Below are positions 34,511 to 42,863 of a DNA stretch of 46,372 nucleotides, piece after piece. A program made the position numbers and the translations under genes. This stretch comes from Ignavibacteriales bacterium UBA6490 (GTDB lineage Bacteria > Bacteroidota > Ignavibacteria > Ignavibacteriales > Ignavibacteriaceae), in NCBI GenBank assembly GCA_002435365.1, contig DJMM01000008.1, positions 1-46,372 on the forward strand, written 5' to 3'. Under the pieces are notes generated by a model that was not told where the DNA came from, did not search any database, and saw only the letters and a list, made by a program, of their open reading frames with translations. Each line of letters opens with the position of its first letter. The first letter of the stretch is position 1.

Positions 34511-35770
34511 ATGATCGACATTCCGGGAAAAAGGACCGAACGCGCCATTCTTATTGCATTAAATACCGGGGATACTACCAGGGAAATTACTGAAGAACAT
34601 CTTTCCGAGCTTGAAGAACTTGCTTTTACGGCAGGCGCCGAAACAATAATGAAAGTTATCCAGGACCGTGCTACAGCCGATCCCGCTTTTTATGTGGGCA
34701 GGGGAAAAGCTGAGGAACTTAAATTCTTTGCTGAACAGAACGAAATAGAAATACTTATATTTGATGATGAACTTTCCCCCACTCAGCTGAGGAACCTTGA
34801 AAATCTTATTAAAAGAAAAATAGTGGACAGGACAGGATTAATTCTTGATATCTTCGCACAGCGTGCCAGAACAAAGGAATCAAAAACCCAGGTTGAGCTT
34901 GCGCAGCTGCAGTATCTTTTGCCGAGATTAACCAGGGCATGGACACATCTTTCAAAGCAGTACGGAGGCATTCGAACCAAGGGTCCCGGTGAAACACAGA
35001 TTGAATCCGACCGCCGTTTAATCAGGAACAGGATAAGTCACCTTAAAGAAAAATTGAAAAAAATTGAATCACAGAGGGAAACCCAGGGAAAGAAAAGGGA
35101 AAATTTTCTCAGGATTTCCCTGGCGGGATATACCAATGCCGGAAAATCCACGCTCTTCAATACACTTACAAGCTCCGAAGTATTCGCTGAAGACAAGCTT
35201 TTTGCGACACTCGATTCCACCACCCGTCTGCTTAACCTGAATGATGCAGGAATGCTTCTCAGCGATACCGTGGGATTTATAAGAAAACTGCCGGCAAATC
35301 TTGTAGCTTCCTTTAAGAGCACTCTTAACGAAGTGCGCTTTGCGGATCTTATAATTCATGTTATTGATGTTACACATCCTTATTTTGAGGATCATATTCA
35401 GGTGGTGAACGATACACTGAATGATCTTGGCTGCAGCGACAAATATGAAATTAAGGTCTTCAATAAAATAGATATACTGAAAAACCGGAACCTGCTTAAT
35501 TACATTTCAAACAAGTACAAAGGAAGCATCCCCCTCTCTGCTGCGCGGGGAATAAATATTAACAGGCTCAAAGAGAGGATCATTCAATACTGGAGTGATT
35601 CTTTTATAGAGGAACAGATTGATCTTGAACTCTCTGATTCCAAAAAGGCAGCAATGATCCATTCACTGGCGGACGTAATATCCACAAAATATGATGATGA
35701 TTTTATACATATCATATACAGGGCGAGCAAAGGGAATGCAGAAAAAATAAAAAGGATGATAAACGGCTGA
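34511..35770 (+). CDS. hflX: Ribosome-associated GTPase HflX
   Basis: The 419-residue protein has the HflX N-terminal domain (FYVGRGKAEEL at 60-70) and the conserved DRTGLILDIFAQRARTKE block near 106-123. G motifs are G1 GYTNAGKST (206-214), DTVGF (252-256) and NKID near 316-319. HflX binds the ribosome and rescues or splits stalled or hibernating ribosomes, notably after heat stress. It sits between the BatA gene and the DUF4159/DUF4175 pair, 8 bp after the former. A TAnnTTTG-like element follows it, so the DUF4159 gene probably starts a new transcript. Confidence 0.96.
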   Translation: MIDIPGKRTERAILIALNTGDTTREITEEHLSELEELAFTAGAETIMKVIQDRATADPAFYVGRGKAEELKFFAEQNEIEILIFDDELSPTQLRNLENLIKRKIVDRTGLILDIFAQRARTKESKTQVELAQLQYLLPRLTRAWTHLSKQYGGIRTKGPGETQIESDRRLIRNRISHLKEKLKKIESQRETQGKKRENFLRISLAGYTNAGKSTLFNTLTSSEVFAEDKLFATLDSTTRLLNLNDAGMLLSDTVGFIRKLPANLVASFKSTLNEVRFADLIIHVIDVTHPYFEDHIQVVNDTLNDLGCSDKYEIKVFNKIDILKNRNLLNYISNKYKGSIPLSAARGININRLKERIIQYWSDSFIEEQIDLELSDSKKAAMIHSLADVISTKYDDDFIHIIYRASKGNAEKIKRMING

Positions 35771-35797
35771 AATCTGCTGTGACCCTGGTGATGTCCC

Positions 35798-35827
35798 TTG
35801 TTTATAGATTGAAATTTCTTACCTTCG
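35798..35827 (+). promoter_or_regulatory. Candidate promoter of the DUF4159/DUF4175 genes
   Basis: TTG at 35798-35800, a 19-bp spacer and TACCTTCG at 35820-35827 resemble the Bacteroidota TTTG-N19-21-TAnnTTTG promoter with one mismatch. The DUF4159 ATG is at 35844, which leaves a very short leader. Confidence 0.5.
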
Positions 35828-35843
35828 TCAATATATTTTTAGT

Positions 35844-36506
35844 ATGAAAATGAAATTAACATGTCTGGCGGTGGCTGTTTGTCTTTGTAGTAATTTATTT
35901 GCCCAGGAGGCAGGTGCTTTCCAAATTGCCCGGTTAAAATACAACGGCGGGGGGGACTGGTATAACGATCCGTCCGCGGAAATAAACCTGTTAAAATTTG
36001 TTGGTGCAAATACAAATATTAAAGTAAGCCCGGAATATAAATTTGTGGATCTTTCTACTGATGAAATATTCTCATATCCTTTTTTATTTATGACCGGTCA
36101 TGGGAATGTTGTTTTTTCAGGTTCGGAAGCGCAGCGTCTGAGGAAATATCTTGAGAACGGGGGATTCCTTTTTATCGACGACGATTATGGGCTTGACAAA
36201 GCATTAAGAAAAGAGATGAAAAAAGTTTTCCCGGAACGTGATTTTATGGAGCTTCCCTTCACTTACGGTATTTATAATATTTTATATGATTTCAGGAACG
36301 GACCGCCGAAAACACACCGGCATGATGAAAAACCGCCCCAGGGTTTTGGAATTTTTATCGGTGATAAGCTGGCGGTATATTATACATTTGAATCTAATCC
36401 AAGTGACGGATGGGCTGATCCGGAGGTGCATAATGATCCTCCTGCCAAAAGGGAGGAGGCATTGAAATTCGGAACAAACATTGTGGTATGGGCATTATCT
36501 GAATGA
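35844..36506 (+). CDS. DUF4159 protein
   Basis: The 220-residue protein has a signal peptide (MKMKLTCLAVAVCLCSNLFAQ) and the DUF4159 pattern: FQIARLKYNGGGDWYNDPSA at 26-45, LFMTGHG near 87, YLENGGFLFIDDDYG near 107 and a C-terminal conserved His-rich turn. The fold is likely amidotransferase-like (ThuA-type). Its biochemical role is unknown. It overlaps the DUF4175 gene by 4 bp (ATGA), so the two proteins are translationally coupled. In this phylum the family occurs with BatA-type genes, as here. Confidence 0.85.
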   Translation: MKMKLTCLAVAVCLCSNLFAQEAGAFQIARLKYNGGGDWYNDPSAEINLLKFVGANTNIKVSPEYKFVDLSTDEIFSYPFLFMTGHGNVVFSGSEAQRLRKYLENGGFLFIDDDYGLDKALRKEMKKVFPERDFMELPFTYGIYNILYDFRNGPPKTHRHDEKPPQGFGIFIGDKLAVYYTFESNPSDGWADPEVHNDPPAKREEALKFGTNIVVWALSE

Positions 36507-39500
36507 GTGAATCGGTTTTATATAAGGAAATTATTAAAAAGCTTGAACGCAAAACCAAACGCGGGCAGGTTTTTATGGCTTATAAAGGAGCACTTATAAC
36601 AGTTTTGTTATGCAGCTCCGTTTTCTTTGTTATTACGCTTGCCGAATCTCTGTTTCATTTCAGTTCCGGGGTAAGAACCGTACTTTTTTTCCTTTTTGTT
36701 CTTTCAGTAGTGGGATCTGCAGCATACCTTGTTGCAGTTCCGCTGCTTAAGTATTTCAGATTTTTCAGACGGACCGATTATTTCAGTGAGGCTGCAGAAG
36801 TCGGTTCATATTTTCCATCATTAAAGGATGAGCTTTTAAATGCCATGCAGCTGGTTTCCGGATCATACGGCTCCGGTTATTCTTCTGAATTAATTGATGC
36901 GGCTTTCCGGAGAATATATTTTAAATCTGAGGAACTGCGGTTTGAGGAAGTAATTGACTTCAGAAAAGTGAAGTCGATGATATTATATGCTGCCGGTGTG
37001 TTACTGCTGATGCTGATGCTTATAGTTTTAGTACCCGGTTTAGCGTCTGCTTCCTCCAGGCTTTATAACTTCAGTCAGGATTTTATTCCGCCCCCTGAAT
37101 TTGTGCTTAATGTATTTCCCGGTGATGCGCAAGCTTCAAAGGGCGATAATATTACGGTTAAAATAACAGCATCGGGAATTATTCCGAAAGAGGTATATGC
37201 TGCAGTAAAATCGGAGGCGCAGACAGATTTTAAACCGGAACGCCTGACAGCCGATTCTTCAGGAGTATTTGAATACACTATAAATTCCATCAGAAGTTCG
37301 GTTGATTATTATGCATATTCCGGTGATATAAGCAGCAGGATATACCGCATAGAGGTTTCGGATAAACCGCTGATAAAAAATCTTGAAATAACAGTAACTC
37401 CCCCTGCATATACTGGTCTTCCTGAAATCACACAAACAGACAATGGAAATATCTCTGCGATTATGGGCAGCCGGGCTTACATCAGGATAAGTTCAAATAA
37501 AGAGCTGCGGAAAGCGGAACTCAGTTTCGGTGACTCAGTTGTAAAAAATCTTGAGGTGCGTTATTCGTCAGCTTCCGGAAGATTTATACTTAATAATGAG
37601 ACGGAATACAGGATTCATCTTGCCGATGCTGCAGGTAGTCCGAATGAATCGCCCGTAACATATAAGATAACCCTGCTGGAGGATGAATATCCGCAGATTG
37701 AATTTACGGAACCGGGTGCTGATGTTGATCTTGCTAACGATAATCGTCTGCCGCTGGGAATCAAAATATCTGACGACTTCGGATTTTCGAGGCTGCTGGT
37801 TAGATACAGACTTTCGGAATCCCGTTACGAAAAACCGCATAAGGATTATTCGGTTTTTGAACTTGCAATTCCGGAGAGACAAAAGGAGGCCGAAATCTCA
37901 TATATATGGAATCTGTCATCCTTAAATCTGGCCACGGACGATGTTGTCTCTTATTATGCTGAGGTGTCTGATAACGACAGGGTGTCGGGGCCTAAATCGT
38001 CACGGTCTCCTGAATTTAAAATAAGAATTCCATCTCTTGATGAAATTCTGGTACAGGCAGACCAAAAGCACAGCCAGGTTGCGAACGATCTTGAAAAGAC
38101 TCTAAAAGAGGCGGAGGAACTGAAAAAGACCCTCGATAAAATCAGCAATGATCTGAAGCAGGATAAAAAGGAACTCAGCTGGGAGGAAAAAGAAAAGATC
38201 GAGAATGCTCTCGATAAATTTGAACAGCTTCAGGATAAGCTGCAGAAATCAGCAGAGGATATGAACGAGTTACGGAAAGATCTGCAGAAGAATAATCTGT
38301 TGTCAAAAGAGACGCTTGAGAAATATATGGAGCTTCAGAAACTATTTGAAGAATTATCCGGCGATGAATTTAAGAAAGCAATGGATCAGCTGAGAAATCT
38401 GCTCGAAAAGATGGACAGAAAATCAGCCATGGATTCTTTTGAAAATCTTAAAGTCAATGAAGAGAATTTAAGAAAGGGCATCGAACGTACCATTAATCTG
38501 CTAAAGAGGGTAAGAATTGAACAGAAAGTAGAAGAGCTTGTTAAAAGGTCCGGGGAAGTTGATAAAAATCTTGAAGATATTATGAAGGAAAGTAATCCTT
38601 CACAGAACTCTCTCCGGAAGCAGGAGAATATGACAGCAGAAATGAAAAACATTGAAAAGGAGATGGAAAAGCTTCTGGATGAGATGGAAGGTCTGGATGA
38701 TATGCCGAAGGATGAGATGGAAAAAATTTCTGAGGAATTTAATAAGCAGGAGAATGAGAAGCTCAGCAGTGAGGCATTAGAAAATCTAAAACAGAATCTT
38801 ATGCAACAGGCCCGGCAGAAACAGTCGCAGTTATCAAAGAACATGAAAAATTTTGCTGAGGAAATGCAGCAGCTTCAGCAGCAGCTTCAGCAGCAGAGCC
38901 AGATGCAGGTTTTTTCCGATATGATGAGAATTCTTGAAAACCTTATTACACTTTCCAAGAAGCAGGAAGAGCTGATAAAGGAAAGTATGAATTTTAACGA
39001 TTCGCCGTCGAGCCGGAATGCCGAAAAACAGACAAACCTGCAGAGAAATCTAGATAACCTTATCAGGCAGCTCGGCGAATTATCCCAGAAAACCTTTGCC
39101 GTTACACCGGAGATGGGGAAAGCATTAGGAGATGCTAAGAGGGAAATGACTAAATCCACTCAGGCAATTCAATCAAAAAACGGCAGCCTGGCAGCAAATT
39201 CCCAGCAGGATGCCATGAAATCCCTAAATGAAGCAGCATCATCAATGCAGAGTTCTATGGAAGCAATGATGCAGGCCGGTGGAGGGGGTGGAATGTCCTT
39301 AATGCAGCAGCTTGGACAGATGGCACAGCAGCAGATGGGATTAAATAATCTGACGCAGAAAATGATGCAGGGGAACCAGGGACAATTATCTCTTTCTGAG
39401 CAGGCGGAACTGAGGAGAATCCAGGAGCAGCAGGAACTTATAAAAAAATCTCTTGAAGAACTTAACCGCGAAGCAAAACTTTCAGGTGAGTCTAAAAAGA

Positions 39501-39862
39501 TACCCTCAAATCTTGAGAATATTGTGAAACAGATGGAAGAAGTAATCTCTGATATGGATACCGGGCAGCTGGACGACAACCTGGTACAGAAACAGGAAAG
39601 AATATTATCAAGGCTGCTGGACGCGCAAAGGTCGTTGAATGAACGTGATTTTGAAAAGCAGAGGGAATCATTCAGCGGAGAAAACGTGGTAAGGAAATCA
39701 CCCTCCGGTCTGAACTATGGAGACCGTCAGGAGGAAAAACTGAAAGACGAATTGAACAGATCTTTTGATGAAGGATACAAAAAAGATTATGAAAGCCTGA
39801 TAAGAAGCTATTTTGAGGAATTAAGGAAAGAAAACAACCGGCAAAAGCCCCCAACTGATTGA
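36503..39862 (+). CDS. DUF4175 giant membrane protein with a long coiled coil
   Basis: The 1119-residue protein has three transmembrane helices at about 26-47, 57-80 and 157-178. A beta-rich extracytoplasmic region of about 300 residues follows. The last about 600 residues (515-1119) are very rich in Glu, Lys, Gln, Met and Leu and form coiled-coil helices, with Gln/Met clusters (for example QQLQQQLQQQSQ near 790-800). Such a shape fits a spanning or scaffolding role in the cell envelope. It is translationally coupled to DUF4159 and probably works with the BatA protein. Whether the coiled coil forms homomers is unknown. Confidence 0.83.
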   Translation: MSESVLYKEIIKKLERKTKRGQVFMAYKGALITVLLCSSVFFVITLAESLFHFSSGVRTVLFFLFVLSVVGSAAYLVAVPLLKYFRFFRRTDYFSEAAEVGSYFPSLKDELLNAMQLVSGSYGSGYSSELIDAAFRRIYFKSEELRFEEVIDFRKVKSMILYAAGVLLLMLMLIVLVPGLASASSRLYNFSQDFIPPPEFVLNVFPGDAQASKGDNITVKITASGIIPKEVYAAVKSEAQTDFKPERLTADSSGVFEYTINSIRSSVDYYAYSGDISSRIYRIEVSDKPLIKNLEITVTPPAYTGLPEITQTDNGNISAIMGSRAYIRISSNKELRKAELSFGDSVVKNLEVRYSSASGRFILNNETEYRIHLADAAGSPNESPVTYKITLLEDEYPQIEFTEPGADVDLANDNRLPLGIKISDDFGFSRLLVRYRLSESRYEKPHKDYSVFELAIPERQKEAEISYIWNLSSLNLATDDVVSYYAEVSDNDRVSGPKSSRSPEFKIRIPSLDEILVQADQKHSQVANDLEKTLKEAEELKKTLDKISNDLKQDKKELSWEEKEKIENALDKFEQLQDKLQKSAEDMNELRKDLQKNNLLSKETLEKYMELQKLFEELSGDEFKKAMDQLRNLLEKMDRKSAMDSFENLKVNEENLRKGIERTINLLKRVRIEQKVEELVKRSGEVDKNLEDIMKESNPSQNSLRKQENMTAEMKNIEKEMEKLLDEMEGLDDMPKDEMEKISEEFNKQENEKLSSEALENLKQNLMQQARQKQSQLSKNMKNFAEEMQQLQQQLQQQSQMQVFSDMMRILENLITLSKKQEELIKESMNFNDSPSSRNAEKQTNLQRNLDNLIRQLGELSQKTFAVTPEMGKALGDAKREMTKSTQAIQSKNGSLAANSQQDAMKSLNEAASSMQSSMEAMMQAGGGGGMSLMQQLGQMAQQQMGLNNLTQKMMQGNQGQLSLSEQAELRRIQEQQELIKKSLEELNREAKLSGESKKIPSNLENIVKQMEEVISDMDTGQLDDNLVQKQERILSRLLDAQRSLNERDFEKQRESFSGENVVRKSPSGLNYGDRQEEKLKDELNRSFDEGYKKDYESLIRSYFEELRKENNRQKPPTD

Positions 39863-39915
39863 TTTAGTAAAATAAACTAAATATTTTCCACAAACAAATA
39901 TCTTTCGTTTATCTA

Positions 39916-41112
39916 TTGAACAGCAACAATCAAAAACAACTTGATATAACACTGTCTGAAATTGATGCACTTCTGGATCTTTCAGATGATCTTATATTTT
40001 TTCTTGATCCGGAGGGCAGGTTCATAAAGCTCAATAAACTTGGTGCATTGAATCTTGATTACGACTCTTCCGATTTGACCGGTCAGCATTTTTTTTCACT
40101 GCTGGATGAGATTCATTACGATAAGACGGTAAAACTTTTCAGCGAATTGATTTCAGGTGAAGACTGGCTCAGGTTTGATGCGGTTTTAAAATCAAGGCTG
40201 GGCAACAAATACTCTTATAATATAACCATTAAGAAATTTTCAGATGGAAATCAGGTTACAGGCATAGGGGGGATTGCAAGGAATATATCATTAAAGATAA
40301 GGAACGAATCCAAGATATCAGAGCTCGAATCCCGTTTAATAGAAGCTGCCAGGATGATTTCCATTGAGAGGGCCAGGTGGAAACAGGATAAATCTGTTCT
40401 GGAAGAACTGAACAAGCTGAAAAACGAATTTATTTCAAATATCTCACATGAGCTGCGCACACCGCTGGCATCAATTATTGGATTTTCTGAAACAATAATG
40501 TCTGATCCTGAAATGTCACCGGAGATGAGGGATGAATTTAACGGTATTATCTTAACTGAAGGGAAGAGGCTTGCCAGGCTGATTAACGAAATTCTTGAAA
40601 TTTCAAGAATGGAATCCGGTAAAGTAAATCTTGTTAAAACTGATGTTAGTTTACTTTCTATCCTAAATGAAGCAGTTGACCTGAACAGGGATTATTTCAG
40701 CAAGAAGAACCTTAATTTTACATTTGAATATCCTGATGAAGATATTATTATCAGCGGTGACAGGGAAAAACTGGTAAATGTGTTTGATGGTCTACTGAAT
40801 AATGCGGTAAATTTTACACCTGTTAACGGTAGAATTAAGCTTCTGTTGCATAAAATGATAAAGGAAGCAGAGATTATTATCAGTGATACCGGGGCGGGAA
40901 TCCCTGAAAAGGATATTCCACAGATATTTCAGAAGTTTTATACTGCCGGACATGCTGCTACAGTTGTACCTCATTCGGGTTTAGGCTTGGTTTTTGTTAA
41001 ACAAATCATAGATTTGCACAGAGGATTAATCCTTGTTCATAGTGAAATTAATAAAGGGACGACTTTCGTCATTAAATTACCTTATCAAAATAAATCAGAG
41101 GGCAACCTGTGA
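39916..41112 (+). CDS. PAS-domain sensor histidine kinase (cytoplasmic)
   Basis: The 398-residue kinase has no transmembrane segment. A PAS domain spans about 20-125, a linker helix follows, and the HisKA box NISHELRTPLAS has phospho-His H178. An ATPase domain carries N-box NAVNFTPVNG, DTGAGIP and GLGLVFVKQII. It therefore probably senses a cytoplasmic signal. The TTG start at 39916 has no clear ribosome-binding site. A TATCTTTC element at 39899-39906 looks like a -7 box very close to it. The gene overlaps the NtrC-type regulator by 4 bp, so they are a two-component pair. Confidence 0.9.
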   Translation: MNSNNQKQLDITLSEIDALLDLSDDLIFFLDPEGRFIKLNKLGALNLDYDSSDLTGQHFFSLLDEIHYDKTVKLFSELISGEDWLRFDAVLKSRLGNKYSYNITIKKFSDGNQVTGIGGIARNISLKIRNESKISELESRLIEAARMISIERARWKQDKSVLEELNKLKNEFISNISHELRTPLASIIGFSETIMSDPEMSPEMRDEFNGIILTEGKRLARLINEILEISRMESGKVNLVKTDVSLLSILNEAVDLNRDYFSKKNLNFTFEYPDEDIIISGDREKLVNVFDGLLNNAVNFTPVNGRIKLLLHKMIKEAEIIISDTGAGIPEKDIPQIFQKFYTAGHAATVVPHSGLGLVFVKQIIDLHRGLILVHSEINKGTTFVIKLPYQNKSEGNL

Positions 41113-42491
41113 GTAAACTAGTTTACATTATAGATGATGAACCTTCTATCGCAAAACTTCTCTCTTACTGGCTGAAAGAGAAGTGGAAATATGAAGTGGA
41201 AATATTCAGCAGCGGTGAAGATGTTATCAAAAAGCTTACATTAAATCCGGATCTGATCCTGCTTGACATAATGCTTCCGGGGATGGATGGTATTGAGACT
41301 CTTAAAAGGATTAAAGCATACGATCCGGAGCTTCCTGTGATAATGCTCTCGGCACAGGGAAGTATCGATGTAGCGGTTGACTCTCTGAGAATCGGAGCCT
41401 TCGATTATTTCTCCAAACCGATCGATCAGCAGAAACTTGAACCGGCGGTAAAGAATGCCATTAAGACTTATGAGCTTGTTAAAGAATTACAGCATCTTAA
41501 GGAAGAACAGAAGTCCCGTTTCAGCTTTGATAATATCATATCGGCTGACGGTAAAATGCAGGACGTATTTAAGCTTATCAGCAAAGTGCTGAATAACGAA
41601 ATTACAGTTTTGATTCATGGCGAAAGCGGAACCGGCAAGGAACTGGTAGCAAGAGCTATTCACTACAACGGAAGAAGAAAAGAAAAGCCATTTATAGTGG
41701 TTAACTGTGCATCTATACCCCGGGAACTTCTGGAAAGTGAATTATTCGGACATGAGAAGGGTTCATTCACCGGTGCTCATCAAAGGAAGCTGGGTAAATT
41801 TGAACTTGCAAATGAAGGTACACTTTTTCTGGATGAAGTGGGTGAGCTTGAAATGCTGCTCCAGGCAAAACTGTTAAGAGTTATTCAGGAGAAAGCATTT
41901 GAGAGAGTGGGAGGAATCGAACTAATAAAAACTGATGTAAGGATAATATCTGCTACCAACCGCGATTTGCGGGAAGCTGTTGAAAAGAAGGAATTCAGGG
42001 AAGATTTGTACTACAGGCTTAATTCCTTTCCCATTTATATTCCGCCGCTGCGCCAGAGAAAAAGTGATGTACTCGTACTTGCAAACCATTTCCTTCAGTC
42101 ATCAAAGCAGAAATTCAGCAAGGAAATAAAAGGATTTTCTAAAAAAGCGCTGAAACTGATATATGAGTATCACTGGCCTGGAAATGTAAGAGAAATGGAA
42201 AATACAATTGAAAGGTGCGTTATTCTTGCAGAAAAAGAATTTGTGGATATTGAAGATTTTCCCCCACATATTAAATCAACCGGTCATTTTTATGTCCCGG
42301 AAAGTACCGGCAGTCTTTTCGAAGATGATAATGTAGTACCGTTCGAAAAACTGAAGGAGGAAGCCATAAGGCACGCTCTGAAAATATCCGGCGGTAATAT
42401 AGTTGAGGCTGCAAGGAAACTTCAGCTTGGTAGAGCAACCATATACCGGCTGATGGAAAAGTACGGAATTGATAATCCGGTAACCAAATAG
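41109..42491 (+). CDS. Sigma-54-dependent response regulator (NtrC family)
   Basis: The 460-residue protein starts with a receiver domain (D10/E11, phospho-Asp D53 and K103). A sigma-54 AAA+ domain follows with Walker A GESGTGKE (171-178), a GSFTGA loop at 218-223 in place of GAFTGA and Walker B LFLDEV (239-244). The C-terminus has a Fis-type helix-turn-helix (EAARKLQLGRATIYRLMEKYGI). It is expected to activate RNA polymerase-sigma-54 promoters when phosphorylated by the overlapping kinase. It starts at GTG with a 4-bp overlap with the kinase. The GAFTGA Ala-to-Ser change occurs in active members and is not itself disabling. Confidence 0.95.
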   Translation: MSKLVYIIDDEPSIAKLLSYWLKEKWKYEVEIFSSGEDVIKKLTLNPDLILLDIMLPGMDGIETLKRIKAYDPELPVIMLSAQGSIDVAVDSLRIGAFDYFSKPIDQQKLEPAVKNAIKTYELVKELQHLKEEQKSRFSFDNIISADGKMQDVFKLISKVLNNEITVLIHGESGTGKELVARAIHYNGRRKEKPFIVVNCASIPRELLESELFGHEKGSFTGAHQRKLGKFELANEGTLFLDEVGELEMLLQAKLLRVIQEKAFERVGGIELIKTDVRIISATNRDLREAVEKKEFREDLYYRLNSFPIYIPPLRQRKSDVLVLANHFLQSSKQKFSKEIKGFSKKALKLIYEYHWPGNVREMENTIERCVILAEKEFVDIEDFPPHIKSTGHFYVPESTGSLFEDDNVVPFEKLKEEAIRHALKISGGNIVEAARKLQLGRATIYRLMEKYGIDNPVTK

Positions 42492-42510
42492 ATAAAAACG
42501 GAGAAATAAA

Positions 42511-42852
42511 ATGGATTTTATTCGCGAAGAACATGGCGATATATTAGTTGAAGTTGTAAACCTTTCCAGGGCCACACTAAAAGAAGCAGAGGAATTTAAA
42601 CGAAGACTGCTTGAAGATATAAACCAGGGATGGAGAAAAATTATTATTGATCTGTCGGACTGTGAGTTTATCGACTCCACTTTTCTTGGTGCACTTGTTG
42701 TTTCTCTAAAAAAAATGACAACCCTCGGAGGAGACCTTCGCCTTATTGGTTTTCAGCCGGCAGTTCATACAATGTTTGAGCTCACCAGGATGTACAGAGT
42801 TTTTGAATCCTTTGAACAGAAGGAAGATGCCCTGGACAGCTTCAGGATGTAG
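42511..42852 (+). CDS. STAS-domain anti-sigma factor antagonist
   Basis: The 113-residue protein is a single STAS domain. The key loop LSDCEFIDSTFLGALV carries the phosphorylatable Ser position (S56, by analogy with SpoIIAA S58) preceded by Asp. In partner-switching systems the unphosphorylated form binds an anti-sigma kinase and frees a sigma factor. The ATG follows a GGAGA ribosome-binding site, 19 bp after the NtrC gene. No anti-sigma kinase gene is present in the window, so its partner must lie elsewhere. The phosphatase gene follows after 11 bp. Confidence 0.9.
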   Translation: MDFIREEHGDILVEVVNLSRATLKEAEEFKRRLLEDINQGWRKIIIDLSDCEFIDSTFLGALVVSLKKMTTLGGDLRLIGFQPAVHTMFELTRMYRVFESFEQKEDALDSFRM

Positions 42853-42863
42853 AACAGGATCTT

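Noticed and set aside
38386..38844. 152-codon antisense ORF inside the DUF4175 gene
   Set aside because: Ser/Phe/Arg-rich translation is what the complement of Glu/Lys/Met-rich coiled-coil codons gives; other antisense ORFs in the gene have the same origin.
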